64,000 nucleotides of DNA from a bacterium D16-76. Lineage in GTDB: Bacteria; Bacillota; Clostridia; Oscillospirales; Acutalibacteraceae. Each line of letters opens with the position of its first letter. Position 1 is the stretch's first letter. The stretch is from positions 1 through 64,000 of the forward strand of contig QZEE01000018.1 of assembly GCA_009917445.1 (NCBI GenBank), read 5' to 3'. Under the pieces are notes generated by a model. That model did no database searches. It saw nothing but the letters and a program-made list of their open reading frames with translations, and had not been told where the DNA came from. Below are positions 34,666 through 43,414 of the stretch, one piece after another. A program made the position numbers and the translations under genes.

Positions 34666-34818
34666 AAAAAGGACCCTCCTTAATATTCATCATAATTTTA
34701 GGCAGTATCCTGCCGCGCTGCCGCTATTCTAGCACACCCCCCAGCAAAAAGCAACATCCGCCCGCCCCATCCCCCTAAAAAATTTTGTAAAATTTTGCCC
34801 TATCGAAAAACAAATGTT

Positions 34819-34847
34819 TTGCATTTTTCCTCCATATATGGTATACT
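34819..34847 (+). promoter_or_regulatory. Promoter upstream of the first rarA-like gene
   Basis: TTGCAT (34819-34824) and TATACT (34842-34847) with a 17-bp spacer. The start near 34854 implies a leader of about 366 nt, part of which is IHR-7. The leader has no other motif I recognise. Confidence 0.75.
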
Positions 34848-35046
34848 GTTCTAGTAACCGCAACACCTTGTTGGAACCAAGCGGCAAAAGGCCCCGCCCC
34901 GCCGCCTAAAAATACAAAGCCCCCGCCAACCAGGGGAGTGTCCAAAGCGAAGAATTTAAAAGCAAGGCTCCGGCGAACAAATCGTAAAAGTTTCGTCCAC
35001 CTTTTCAAAGTGTGGGCAAACGCAAACGCTGCGCGTTGGCGTTGCT

Positions 35047-35142
35047 TCGGGGTTTTTAGGGGTTGCTGCGTGCCAGTGGCACGCGTCCAGCAACCGACCG
35101 AGCCGGCAGGCGAGACCAACGCCCCTAAATCGCCGAAGGCCA
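35047..35142 (+). repeat. IHR-7, intergenic hairpin repeat
   Basis: Outer arms GGTTGCTG / CAGCAACC enclose GCGTGCCAGTGGCACGC, followed by CCGAGCCGGCAGGCGAGAC and the end block CGCCGAAGGCC. The proximal hairpin module is missing. It lies in the leader of the rarA-like gene. Confidence 0.8.
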
Positions 35143-35219
35143 AAATTCCGTCACAAACTCTTCTTTATGGGCACACTCCCAACCAGGGCCGGGGTCCAAA
35201 AGCTACAGGAGGGAAGAAA

Positions 35220-36485
35220 ATGGGTTCGCCCCTTGCCGACCGCATACGCCCCGCCACCCTGGACGACGTAGTAGGCCAGCGCCACATCCTGGCCCCGGGC
35301 AAAGCCCTGCGCCGCATCATCGAGTCCGGCCAGGTGCCCAATATGGTCTTTTACGGCCCCTCCGGTGTGGGCAAGACCACCGTGGCCTCCATCATCGCCC
35401 AAAATACAGACCGCCACCTGGTAAAGCTCAACGGCACCACCGCCTCCACCGCCGATATCAAAGACGCCGTAGCCCGCACCGGCACCTTCGAGGGCATCAA
35501 CGGTGTGCTGCTTTACCTGGACGAAATCCAGTATTTCAACAAAAAACAGCAGCAAACCCTGCTGGAGTGCATCGAAAACGGCAGTGTGACCCTCATTGCC
35601 TCCACCACCGAAAACCCTTATTTTTATGTATATAACGCCATCCTCAGCCGTTCCACGGTCTTCGAGTTCAAGCCCGTCCCCCAAGACCAGGTGGAGAAAG
35701 CCGCCGCCCGCGCCTTTGCCCTCCTGTCCGACGAATTAGGCCAGCCCATCCGCCTGGAGGAAGGCGTCGCCCGCCACATTTCCATAGCCTGCGGTGGCGA
35801 CGTGCGCAAAGCCATGAACGCCGCCGAGCTGTGCACCCTGGCCTGTTCCGGCCCCGGCCCCGGCATAACGGTGACCCTGGAAAGCGCCCGCGAGCTCACC
35901 CAAAAAAGCGCCCTGCGCTACGACCGTTCCGGGGACGAGCACTACGACATCATTTCCGCCTTCCAAAAATCCATGCGCGGCTCCGACCCGGACGCGGCCC
36001 TGCACTACCTGGCCCGCCTGCTGGAAGCCGGCGACCTGCCCTCCGTGTGCCGCCGCCTGATGGTCACCGCCTGCGAAGACGTAGGCCTGGCCTGGCCCCA
36101 AATCATCCCCATCGTTAAGGCCGCTGTAGACGCCGCCATGATGGTAGGCCTGCCCGAAGCCAGCCTGCCCCTTTCCGACGCCGTAGTCCTGGTCAGCACC
36201 GCCCCCAAATCCAACTCCGCCCACACCGCCTACGCCGCCGCCCTGGCCGACGTAAAAGCCGGCCATACCGGGGCCATCCCCCGGCACCTGCAAAACAAGC
36301 ACTACGACAGCGCCGAGGTAGCCCGCAAAGGCCAGTTCTACCAGTACCCCCACGACGCCCCCCGCCACTGGCTGCCCCAGCAGTACCTGCCCGATTCCCT
36401 GGCGGGCGCGAAATACTATGAGTACGGCGACAACAAAAACGAGCAAAGCTTCAAGGCCTACTGGGATAAAATCAAAAATAGCTAG
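35220..36485 (+). CDS. RarA-like AAA+ ATPase, divergent paralogue
   Basis: The 421-residue protein has the RarA/MgsA layout: AAA+ module with Walker A YGPSGVGKTTVAS, Walker B LYLDEIQYFNKKQQQ, sensor STTENPYF, then the four-helix tetramerisation domain ending AAKEW-like region and YLPDSLAGAKYYEYGDN. RarA acts at stalled replication forks. Compared with the canonical copy at 40955 it has DEIQ instead of DEIH and a shorter N-terminus lacking a partner-binding extension. The start follows AGGAGGG. A second paralogue 4.5 kb away suggests separate roles. Confidence 0.9.
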   Translation: MGSPLADRIRPATLDDVVGQRHILAPGKALRRIIESGQVPNMVFYGPSGVGKTTVASIIAQNTDRHLVKLNGTTASTADIKDAVARTGTFEGINGVLLYLDEIQYFNKKQQQTLLECIENGSVTLIASTTENPYFYVYNAILSRSTVFEFKPVPQDQVEKAAARAFALLSDELGQPIRLEEGVARHISIACGGDVRKAMNAAELCTLACSGPGPGITVTLESARELTQKSALRYDRSGDEHYDIISAFQKSMRGSDPDAALHYLARLLEAGDLPSVCRRLMVTACEDVGLAWPQIIPIVKAAVDAAMMVGLPEASLPLSDAVVLVSTAPKSNSAHTAYAAALADVKAGHTGAIPRHLQNKHYDSAEVARKGQFYQYPHDAPRHWLPQQYLPDSLAGAKYYEYGDNKNEQSFKAYWDKIKNS

Positions 36486-36503
36486 CCCCGCAGCCCTCTA
36501 GTA

Positions 36504-36630
36504 GTTTTAGGGTCAACCCCTTTTTCAAAAGGGTTTGTGGGGTTTGGGGGTGAGCGTCTGCCAGGGGCAGACAAGCTGCGAACCGACCGAGCCGGCAGGC
36601 GAGACAGCCCCAAGGTCTCCGCCAAAGGCC
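36504..36630 (+). repeat. IHR-8, intergenic hairpin repeat
   Basis: Scaffold GTTTTAGGGTC, a hairpin of AACCCCTTTTT with AAAAGGGTTT, GTGGGGTTTGGGGG, hairpin GTCTGCCAGGGGCAGAC, block CCGAGCCGGCAGGCGAGAC, and end GCCCCAAGGTCT. It is the most complete copy with the T/A-rich proximal hairpin. Confidence 0.85.
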
Positions 36631-36707
36631 ATGCATAACCTTACCAGGCTTGCTATATTATATTTTAAAGAAAAGATTACAAACAAGGGAAAATGGAGGT
36701 AAGCACC

Positions 36708-37379
36708 ATGAAACCGATGGTATTGGGAAACCTTTCCTATGGCCTGTACGCCCTTGGCGTGCAGGACGGCACCCGCACAAACGCCTGCATCGTCAGCTCC
36801 CTCATGCAGATCACCAAAGCCACCCCGTCCGCCGCGCCCCTGGTGGCCCTCAGCCTCAACCAAGACAGCTTCAGCTGCCAGTGCGTAGAAGCCACCGGCG
36901 TTTTCAGCATCTCGGTCCTAAGCCAGGCCACCCCCGCCGCCGTCATCGGGGCCCTGGGCTACCTGTCCGGCCGGGGCACCGATAAGCTGGAAAACATCCG
37001 CCACCGGGTCCTCCACGAAGGCGTGCCCGTCATCAAAGAAAACACCTGCTGCTGGTTCCTGTGCCGGGTCAAAGACATGATCCCCGCCGGCGGCCAAAAG
37101 CTCTTCATCGCCGAAATCATCGCCGGCAGCGACGAAGCCGAAGGCACCCCCATGACCTACGACTACTACCTGAAAGAGCTGGGCGGCACCGCCCCCAAAA
37201 AAGCCCCCGGCTACCTGCCCCCGGCCCAGTGGCAAGACCGCAAAAGCGGCGAGGGCTTCATCTGCTCGGTGTGCGGCTACGTCTACAACGACCCCAATTT
37301 CGGCTTCGAAGAGCTCCCCGGCGACTGGACCTGCCCCATCTGCAGCATGCCGAAAAAGGCTTTCGTGCGGAAAAAATGA
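36708..37379 (+). CDS. Flavin reductase domain fused to rubredoxin (high-molecular-weight rubredoxin type)
   Basis: The 223-residue protein joins a flavodoxin-reductase-like FMN domain (about 1-155; [26 protein letters not shown]) to a C-terminal rubredoxin with two CxxC knuckles ([22 protein letters not shown]). The architecture resembles the Hrb protein of Moorella, which passes electrons from NADH to a flavodiiron oxygen or nitric oxide reductase. A role in oxygen or NO detoxification is inferred. GGAGGT precedes the ATG. The presumed partner is not in the window. Confidence 0.92.
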   Translation: MKPMVLGNLSYGLYALGVQDGTRTNACIVSSLMQITKATPSAAPLVALSLNQDSFSCQCVEATGVFSISVLSQATPAAVIGALGYLSGRGTDKLENIRHRVLHEGVPVIKENTCCWFLCRVKDMIPAGGQKLFIAEIIAGSDEAEGTPMTYDYYLKELGGTAPKKAPGYLPPAQWQDRKSGEGFICSVCGYVYNDPNFGFEELPGDWTCPICSMPKKAFVRKK

Positions 37380-37461
37380 ATAAGCATGTGCCCAAAACCC
37401 GGCAAAACGGCTTTTTCCCGTGGGCCCCGGCGGAAAATCTTACAAATTCCCGTCAAAAAGA

Positions 37462-37490
37462 TTGCATTTTTGTAATGATTCGTATATAAT
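37462..37490 (+). promoter_or_regulatory. Promoter of the SLH-lysozyme gene
   Basis: TTGCAT (37462-37467) and TATAAT (37485-37490) with a 17-bp spacer. Confidence 0.85.
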
Positions 37491-37537
37491 GGTTGTATCA
37501 ACAACTCTTTTGCAACTATATGTATACGGAGGATAAC

Positions 37538-40165
37538 GTGAAAAACACCATAAAGAAAACCGGAAAACAGCTCCTGCTGTTGCTGCTTACCTTTCTCTTA
37601 GCCGTGCCGGCCCTGCCGGCCTCAGCGGCCGGGGGCCTGTCATCCCAGGCCTCAGCCGTCGCCTCAGCCTTAGAGGGCATGGACGCCCCCTCTTCCATCG
37701 AGGGCGGCACGACCCCGCCCCCAACCTCTTCCGCGCCCAGCCAGCCAGAGGCCACCCCGGCCCCAACCCAGCCCCCCGAAGATGGGGGGGAGGGGGAAGA
37801 AGGCCCCCCCTCCTCCGGCGAGGAGGAGCCCGACAAGGAGCCCGGCGTAGACGCCCTGCCCCTGCTGGTGGTGGGCGGCCACGATACATACCTTTCCGGC
37901 TACGAGGGCGCTTACTTCAAGCCCGAAAACCATATGCTGCGCGGCGAGGTAGCCAGCATGATGTATAACCTCCTGGCCGCCAAGCCCCCTGTCACCCAGC
38001 CCAAGTTTACCGATGTGCCCGAGGACAGCTGGTGGTATACCGCCATCAACAGCGTGGCCGAGGCCGGGGCCTTTAACGGCAAGGGCGACGGTACCTTTGC
38101 GCCCTCTTCCAACATCACCCGCGCCGAGTTTGTCACCGCCCTTTCCAACTGCTTTGGCGTCGAGTCCGGCAGCGTCGAGTTCACCGACGTCCCCGAAAGC
38201 CACTGGGCCTACCCCTATATTGCCTCCGCCGTGAAAAAAGGCTGGATCAAAGGCTTTGGGGACGGCCGCTTCGGCCCGGACGAGCTGATCACCCGCAGCC
38301 AGGCCGTCACCATCATGAACTCCGCCCTGGGCCGCCGCGATGACGATTTCGCCAAAGACCGGGGCCAGCAGAAGTTCCACGATGTCCCCACCTCCCATTG
38401 GGCCTACCTGGAGGTAGCCGAGGCCGCCAAGCCCGTAGGCGGCATCGTAACCCCCACCCCCACCCCGACCCCCCCGCCGGATAACAACTATCCCTTCCAA
38501 AGCGGCGACACCGTCCGCGTTACCGCCGATATCGGCTTGAACGTCCGGGAAGAGCCAAACGGCGCCATCATCGCCGCCGTGGCCGAAGGCGCGCTCCTTT
38601 CGGTGCTCAGCACCGCCAAGTGGCCCTGGGTCCAGGTGCGCCTGAGCACCGGCCGTACCGGCTATGTCCATTCCGATTACGTGGAGAAGTACACCGGCAA
38701 CGGCGGCAACGGTGACGGGCCCGTAACCGGCTCCGGCGCCAAGCTTTCCACCGGCTCGGTGGCCCTGCACCAGTACCAGTCCTTCCGCCTGGATGCCTCC
38801 GTCACCTCCGGCATGGACGCCATGGTCTGGACCAGCAGCAACCCCGACGTAGCCGAGGTAAGCTACACCGTCCCCTATAACGGTACCGAGCAGGGGGCCA
38901 TGGTCTACGGCAAAAACCCCGGCACCACCACCCTCACCTTTTCCGACCGTGCCGGCACCACCACGGTTTCCTGCACCGTCACTGTCTCCGGCCCCGAGGC
39001 CGTCCGCTACGCCTATTCCGACGGCATCTCCGTAGGCGCGGGCGTCAACTTTAACCTCATCGCCGTTACAGACCCCAGCCGTACCGCCGCCCGTTTTGAT
39101 ATCGTCAGCGGCCCGGCCCAGGGCTCCTATACCGCCACGGAATACACCACCAGTACCTCAACCTCCAAGCAGGGCCTGCCGGACAACACCGTGCGCGTCT
39201 TCCGGGCCAACGTGGCCTTCAGCGCCGCCGGCGACTACACCCTGCGGGCCTATTCCGCCGATGCCTCCGGCAGCTATTCCACGGATTACAAGGAGTTCAC
39301 CCTGCGCGTCACCAACGTAGCCAGCGCCACCACCGTTTCCGGCGATACCCGCCGGGCCAGCGCCGGCTGCATCCAGATGATCGCGGGCTTCGAGGGCTTT
39401 GTCTCCGAAATCGAGGACGACTTTGCCACGGCCAAAAACCCCACCGTGGGCCACGGCTACGTGGTGCCGGTGAACCACACCTTCTACAACAACCTGACCA
39501 AAGAAGAAGCCTTTGGCATGCTCATCGATACCGTAGACAATAAAGGCTTCGCCACCGCCGTGGAGAACTACCGCAAGAAGTACGGCATGCGCATGAGCCA
39601 GGCCCAGTTTGACGCCCTGGTAAGCTTCACCTACAACCTGGGCCCCGCCCACTTGAACCCCGATAAAAACTATACCTTTGCCGCCCTTATGAACGCTGTC
39701 GTGCCCCCGGTAGACATCGCCACCAATGGCTGCACCGGCTACCTGAACGTAGGCGAGGCCTTTATCTACGCCGCGTCCGACATCTACAGCGAGCGCTACA
39801 CCACCGTGCCCAACGGCGCTACCGTCACCGTTACCGGCACCAACCGTATTTCCAGCGAGTCCAAGCAAGAGATGTGGTATAAGGTAAGCTATAACGGCAC
39901 CACCGGCTGGATGCCCGCGGGCTACGTCCGCCTGAATATCCGCAACCCCATCTACGACTTGAACTACGTAGATTCCACGGTCTTTGCCTACAACTTCCTC
40001 CAGTGGCACACCGCCAGCGGCACCCACTACGTGGGGCTCCTGCGCCGCCGCATGGCCGAGCTGAAGGTCTTCTTCTTCGGCAACTACGCCGAGGCCAGCA
40101 GCTCCCACCCCAACTACAAGAAAAACACCTACGGCTTCATCTTCCCCACCTGCTGCACCAGCTGA
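37538..40165 (+). CDS. Secreted SLH-anchored protein with SH3, Big-like and GH24 lysozyme domains
   Basis: This is an exported protein of 875 residues. Domains in order: signal peptide (LLLLLLTFLLAVPALPASAA); Pro/Ser/Glu-rich linker; three S-layer homology repeats (for example FTDVPEDSWWYTAINSVAEA); TPTPTPPP linker; bacterial SH3 (GLNVREEPNGAIIAAVAEG); two beta-sandwich (Big-like) domains; and a GH24 phage-type lysozyme starting at about residue 625 with catalytic GFEGF. A second SH3-like segment (MWYKVSYNGTTGWMPAG) is inserted before the lysozyme C-terminal helix GLLRRRMAELKVFFFG. The GTG at 37538 is used because GGAGG lies five bases before it. It probably remodels peptidoglycan at the surface. 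Confidence 0.9.
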   Translation: MKNTIKKTGKQLLLLLLTFLLAVPALPASAAGGLSSQASAVASALEGMDAPSSIEGGTTPPPTSSAPSQPEATPAPTQPPEDGGEGEEGPPSSGEEEPDKEPGVDALPLLVVGGHDTYLSGYEGAYFKPENHMLRGEVASMMYNLLAAKPPVTQPKFTDVPEDSWWYTAINSVAEAGAFNGKGDGTFAPSSNITRAEFVTALSNCFGVESGSVEFTDVPESHWAYPYIASAVKKGWIKGFGDGRFGPDELITRSQAVTIMNSALGRRDDDFAKDRGQQKFHDVPTSHWAYLEVAEAAKPVGGIVTPTPTPTPPPDNNYPFQSGDTVRVTADIGLNVREEPNGAIIAAVAEGALLSVLSTAKWPWVQVRLSTGRTGYVHSDYVEKYTGNGGNGDGPVTGSGAKLSTGSVALHQYQSFRLDASVTSGMDAMVWTSSNPDVAEVSYTVPYNGTEQGAMVYGKNPGTTTLTFSDRAGTTTVSCTVTVSGPEAVRYAYSDGISVGAGVNFNLIAVTDPSRTAARFDIVSGPAQGSYTATEYTTSTSTSKQGLPDNTVRVFRANVAFSAAGDYTLRAYSADASGSYSTDYKEFTLRVTNVASATTVSGDTRRASAGCIQMIAGFEGFVSEIEDDFATAKNPTVGHGYVVPVNHTFYNNLTKEEAFGMLIDTVDNKGFATAVENYRKKYGMRMSQAQFDALVSFTYNLGPAHLNPDKNYTFAALMNAVVPPVDIATNGCTGYLNVGEAFIYAASDIYSERYTTVPNGATVTVTGTNRISSESKQEMWYKVSYNGTTGWMPAGYVRLNIRNPIYDLNYVDSTVFAYNFLQWHTASGTHYVGLLRRRMAELKVFFFGNYAEASSSHPNYKKNTYGFIFPTCCTS

Positions 40166-40268
40166 AGCCCAGGCCCCCGGCCCGCAAGGCCAGGGGCCTT
40201 CCCATTTGCATTTTCCCGCCCCAAGGGGTATAATGTAGGTAAATCTCCCAACCCAAAGGAGGCCCCCC

Positions 40269-40958
40269 ATGCTGCAAGCCATCCTCTTCGACATCTACGG
40301 CACCCTGCTGGACACCGGCACCGGCTCCGTAGACGCCTGCACCAAGATCCTGCGCCAAAACGGCCAGCCCCCCATAGCCCCGGCTGGCTTTTACGCCCGC
40401 TGGAAGCAGCTCCACCGCCAGCACATGGACGAAAGCCCCTTCCGCACCGAAGAAGCCATCTACCATGCGGACCTGCGCGCCCTATACCAAGAGTACCATC
40501 TCCCCGGCGACCCGGCGGAAGACGTGAAAATCATGCTGGCCACCCTGGGTACCCGCCGCCCCTACCCCGAAGCCAAGCAGGCCTTACCTGCCCTGCAAGG
40601 CAAAGCCATCCTCTGCGCCGCCTCCATTACCGATAACGCCCCCCTGTCCCAAGACCTGTCCCGGGCCGGCATCCACTTTGCCAAAACCTTCACCTCCGAA
40701 AGCCTCCGCTGCTATAAGCCCGACCCCCGGTTCTACACCGCCATCCTCTCCGCCCTGGGCATCCGCCCCCAAGAAGCCCTCTTTGTGGGCGATTCCCTCC
40801 TAAACGACGTCACCGGCCCCCAGGCCGCGGGCATCCCGGCCTGCTGGGTAAACCGCCACGGCCGCACCCCTGGGAAGGCCCGCCCCGCCTACACCGTCGC
40901 CAGCCTCGCCGGCCTCCTGCCCCTTGTAGACGCCCTGCGGAAAGGGGCCCGCCCATGA
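40269..40958 (+). CDS. HAD-family hydrolase (subfamily IA)
   Basis: The 229-residue phosphatase-like protein has motif I FDIYGTLLD, motif II near ILCAASITDN, motif III with the lysine in CYKPDPRFY, and motif IV VGDSLLNDVTG. The DxYGT form is typical of haloacid-dehalogenase-like and related enzymes, so a phosphatase or dehalogenase activity is possible. AAAGGAGG precedes the ATG. It is coupled to rarA by an ATGA overlap. Confidence 0.9.
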   Translation: MLQAILFDIYGTLLDTGTGSVDACTKILRQNGQPPIAPAGFYARWKQLHRQHMDESPFRTEEAIYHADLRALYQEYHLPGDPAEDVKIMLATLGTRRPYPEAKQALPALQGKAILCAASITDNAPLSQDLSRAGIHFAKTFTSESLRCYKPDPRFYTAILSALGIRPQEALFVGDSLLNDVTGPQAAGIPACWVNRHGRTPGKARPAYTVASLAGLLPLVDALRKGARP

Positions 40959-42295
40959 CCCAGCAGACCTTTTTCCAGCCCAGCCCCCAAGACACCCCCC
41001 TGGCCACCCGCATGCGCCCCCAGTCCCTTTCCCAGTTCAGCGGCCAGCAGCACCTTTTGGGCCCGGGCAAAATCCTGCGCCGTCTCATCGAAGAAGACCG
41101 CGCCGCCTCCATGATCTTCTGGGGTCCCCCCGGCGTAGGCAAAACCACCCTGGCCCGCATCATTGCCGGCCGCACCCAGTCCCATTTTGTCAATTTCAGC
41201 GCCGTCACCAGCGGCATTAAAGAGATCAAGGAGGTCATGGCCGGCGCCGAGCGCAGCCGCCTTTTAGGCGAGCGCACCCTCCTTTTTGTGGATGAGATCC
41301 ACCGCTTCAACAAAGCCCAGCAAGACGCCTTCCTGCCCTTTGTGGAGCGTGGCAGCATCGTCCTCATCGGCGCCACCACCGAAAACCCCTCCTTCGAGGT
41401 CAACGCCGCCCTCCTGTCCCGGTGCCGGGTGTTCGTGCTGCAGGCCCTTTCCACCCAGGACCTGGCCGCCCTCCTGCGCCGTGCCCTTACCGACCCCCGG
41501 GGCTTTGGCGGCCAGCCCATCGAAATCTCCGAGGACATGCTCACCCTCCTGGCCAACTTTGCCAACGGCGACGCCCGCACCGCCCTGAACACCCTGGAAA
41601 TGGTCGTCCTCAACGCCCCCAGCGACTCCGGCCGCACCACCGTCACCCCGGATATCCTGGAACAGTGCATCAACCGCAAATCCCTGCTCTACGACAAAAA
41701 CGGCGAAGAGCACTACAACCTGATCTCCGCCCTGCACAAATCCATGCGCAATTCCGACCCCGACGCCGCCGTCTACTGGCTGGCCCGCATGCTGGAAGCC
41801 GGCGAGGACCCCCTCTACGTAGCCCGCCGCCTCATCCGCTTTGCCAGCGAGGACGTAGGCCTGGCAGACCCCCGGGCCCTGGAGCTGTGCACCGCCGCCT
41901 ACCAGGCCAGCCACTTCATCGGCATGCCCGAGTGCACCGTAAACCTGACCCAAGCCGTGGTGTACCTGTCCGTGGCCCCCAAGTCCAATTCCCTCTACAA
42001 AGCTTACGAGGCCGCCAAAAAAGACGCCCAGAAAATGCTGGCCGAGCCCGTACCCTTAGCCATCCGCAACGCCCCCACCCAGCTCATGAAGGACCTCCAC
42101 TACGGCCAGGGCTACCAGTATGCCCACGACACCGAAGAAAAGCTCACCAGCATGCCCTGCCTGCCCGATTCGCTCCTGGACAGGCAGTATTACACCCCCA
42201 CCACCCAGGGCCTGGAAAGCCGCGTAAAAGACCGCCTGGAAAAAATCAAAGCCTGGAAAGCCGGGCACCCCCTGCCCCCAAAAGAAGAAACCTAA
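40955..42295 (+). CDS. rarA: Replication-associated recombination protein A (canonical)
   Basis: RarA is an AAA+ ATPase that acts at stalled forks with SSB and polymerase. The 446-residue product has ATRMRPQSLSQFSGQQHLLG, Walker A WGPPGVGKTTLARI, Walker B LLFVDEIHRFNKAQQDAF, sensor ATTENPSFEVN, and the C-terminal tetramer domain with KSNSLYKAYEAAKKDA and YLPDSLLDRQYYTP-like end. Length is normal. Its ATG overlaps the HAD stop codon. The window also holds a divergent paralogue at 35220. Confidence 0.97.
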   Translation: MTQQTFFQPSPQDTPLATRMRPQSLSQFSGQQHLLGPGKILRRLIEEDRAASMIFWGPPGVGKTTLARIIAGRTQSHFVNFSAVTSGIKEIKEVMAGAERSRLLGERTLLFVDEIHRFNKAQQDAFLPFVERGSIVLIGATTENPSFEVNAALLSRCRVFVLQALSTQDLAALLRRALTDPRGFGGQPIEISEDMLTLLANFANGDARTALNTLEMVVLNAPSDSGRTTVTPDILEQCINRKSLLYDKNGEEHYNLISALHKSMRNSDPDAAVYWLARMLEAGEDPLYVARRLIRFASEDVGLADPRALELCTAAYQASHFIGMPECTVNLTQAVVYLSVAPKSNSLYKAYEAAKKDAQKMLAEPVPLAIRNAPTQLMKDLHYGQGYQYAHDTEEKLTSMPCLPDSLLDRQYYTPTTQGLESRVKDRLEKIKAWKAGHPLPPKEET

Positions 42296-42349
42296 CCGAA
42301 AAACAAAAAGAAAGGAAGGGTACCGGGCCCCAAAACAGCCCCATACCCT

Positions 42350-43150
42350 ATGGCGACTAACATGGAACAACTGCAAGCACTCCTGCCCCAAGCCGAGGCC
42401 ATCGTCCGACAGGCCGGCGCCCTGGTCAACAGCCTAAAGCACCCCCAGGTCTACACCAAAGAAGGTCACGCCAATTTCGTCACCGAAGCCGACCTGTCCT
42501 CCCAAAAATTCCTCCTGGAAAACCTCGCCCCCCTGCTGCCAGAAGCCCACTTTTTTGCCGAGGAGCAAAAAGAAAACCACCTGGTCCCGGGCTTTAACTG
42601 GGTCATCGACCCCATCGACGGCACCACCAACTTCATGCGCGGCTACCGCCCCTGCGCCATCTCCGTAGGCCTTGTAAAAGACGGCGCCGCCGTCCTGGGC
42701 CTTGTGTACGACGTCTGGGCCCAAGAGCTCTTCACCGCCATAAAAGGCGGGGGCGCCTTCTGCAACGGCCAGCCCATCCGCGCCTCCCAGGCCCCCCTGG
42801 AAAACGCCCTCATCTCCTTTGGCACCTCCCCCTATTACCGGGACCGTGCCCAGGCCACCTTTGCCGCCGTAAAAGATGTGTTCCTCCATTGCGGCGACGT
42901 GCGCCGTTCCGGCTCCGCGGCCCTGGACCTGTGCTACGTAGCCGCCGGCCGCTGCGACGGCTTCTTCGAATCCATCCTGTCCCCCTGGGATTTCTGCGCC
43001 GCCTCCCTCATCCTGCAGGAAGCCGGCGCGCAAATCAGCACCCTAAAAGGCCCCCTGCGCTGCGACAAAGCCACCGCCGTCCTGGCCGGCAGCCCCGCCG
43101 TCTTCCAGGCCCTTTGCGATTTAGTCCGCCCCCACTTTGCCGGCCTCTGA
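42350..43150 (+). CDS. Inositol monophosphatase-family phosphatase
   Basis: The 266-residue protein has the Li-sensitive phosphatase motifs: FVTEADLSSQ, metal-binding EE in FFAEEQKEN, DPIDGTTNFMRGYRP, and SPWDFCAASLILQEAG. Members dephosphorylate inositol phosphates, 3'-phosphoadenosine phosphates or fructose bisphosphate. The start is uncertain: no ribosome binding site stands close to the ATG at 42350, and an in-frame ATG at 42362 is possible. It follows rarA by 54 bases and may be co-transcribed. Confidence 0.9.
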   Translation: MATNMEQLQALLPQAEAIVRQAGALVNSLKHPQVYTKEGHANFVTEADLSSQKFLLENLAPLLPEAHFFAEEQKENHLVPGFNWVIDPIDGTTNFMRGYRPCAISVGLVKDGAAVLGLVYDVWAQELFTAIKGGGAFCNGQPIRASQAPLENALISFGTSPYYRDRAQATFAAVKDVFLHCGDVRRSGSAALDLCYVAAGRCDGFFESILSPWDFCAASLILQEAGAQISTLKGPLRCDKATAVLAGSPAVFQALCDLVRPHFAGL

Positions 43151-43177
43151 GTTTTTTACAAAATCCGCCCCCGTCCA

Positions 43178-43206
43178 TTGACAACCCGCAAAGCCGGTGT
43201 TATAAT
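43178..43206 (+). promoter_or_regulatory. Consensus promoter of metK
   Basis: Perfect TTGACA (43178-43183) and TATAAT (43201-43206) with a 17-bp spacer; transcription starts about 15 bases before the riboswitch. Confidence 0.93.
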
Positions 43207-43225
43207 AAACACAAAGCTGAATAAA

Positions 43226-43327
43226 TCCTTATCAAGAGAGGCGGAGGGACAGGCCCTGTGATGCCCGGCAACCTGTGGCGCAAGCTGCAAGGTGCCAATT
43301 CCTGCGGTGAAAACCGAAAGATGAGGC
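43226..43327 (+). promoter_or_regulatory. SAM-I (S-box) riboswitch
   Basis: The aptamer shows the S-box signature: CTTATCAAGAGAGG, CGGAGGGAC, GGCCCTGTGATGCCCGGCAA, AAGGTGCCAATTCCTGCGG, and closing GAAAGATGAGG, with P1 formed by CTTATC and GATGAG (G-U pair included). High SAM stabilises P1 and exposes the terminator at 43331-43365, shutting off metK. Confidence 0.95.
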
Positions 43328-43330
43328 GGT

Positions 43331-43365
43331 AAAAAGGGCCCTCGTTTTTCGTGGGGCCCTTTTCT
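43331..43365 (+). terminator. Riboswitch terminator hairpin
   Basis: AAAAGGGCCC pairs with GGGCCCTTTT over a short loop. It is the expression platform of the SAM riboswitch. Confidence 0.9.
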
Positions 43366-43414
43366 TGATTCGAGGTTTAGTAAGCTTGCCAATTTACCCG
43401 AAAGGATGATCCAA

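Noticed and set aside
34854-35219. 6S RNA or another known non-coding RNA after the strong promoter
   Set aside because: The segment lacks the long rod-like pairing of 6S RNA and includes an IHR copy, so it is treated as a leader.
37670-38770. Glycine-rich minus-strand frame opposite the SLH-lysozyme gene
   Set aside because: The plus strand encodes signal peptide, SLH and SH3 domains in frame; the antisense frame has no start signal.
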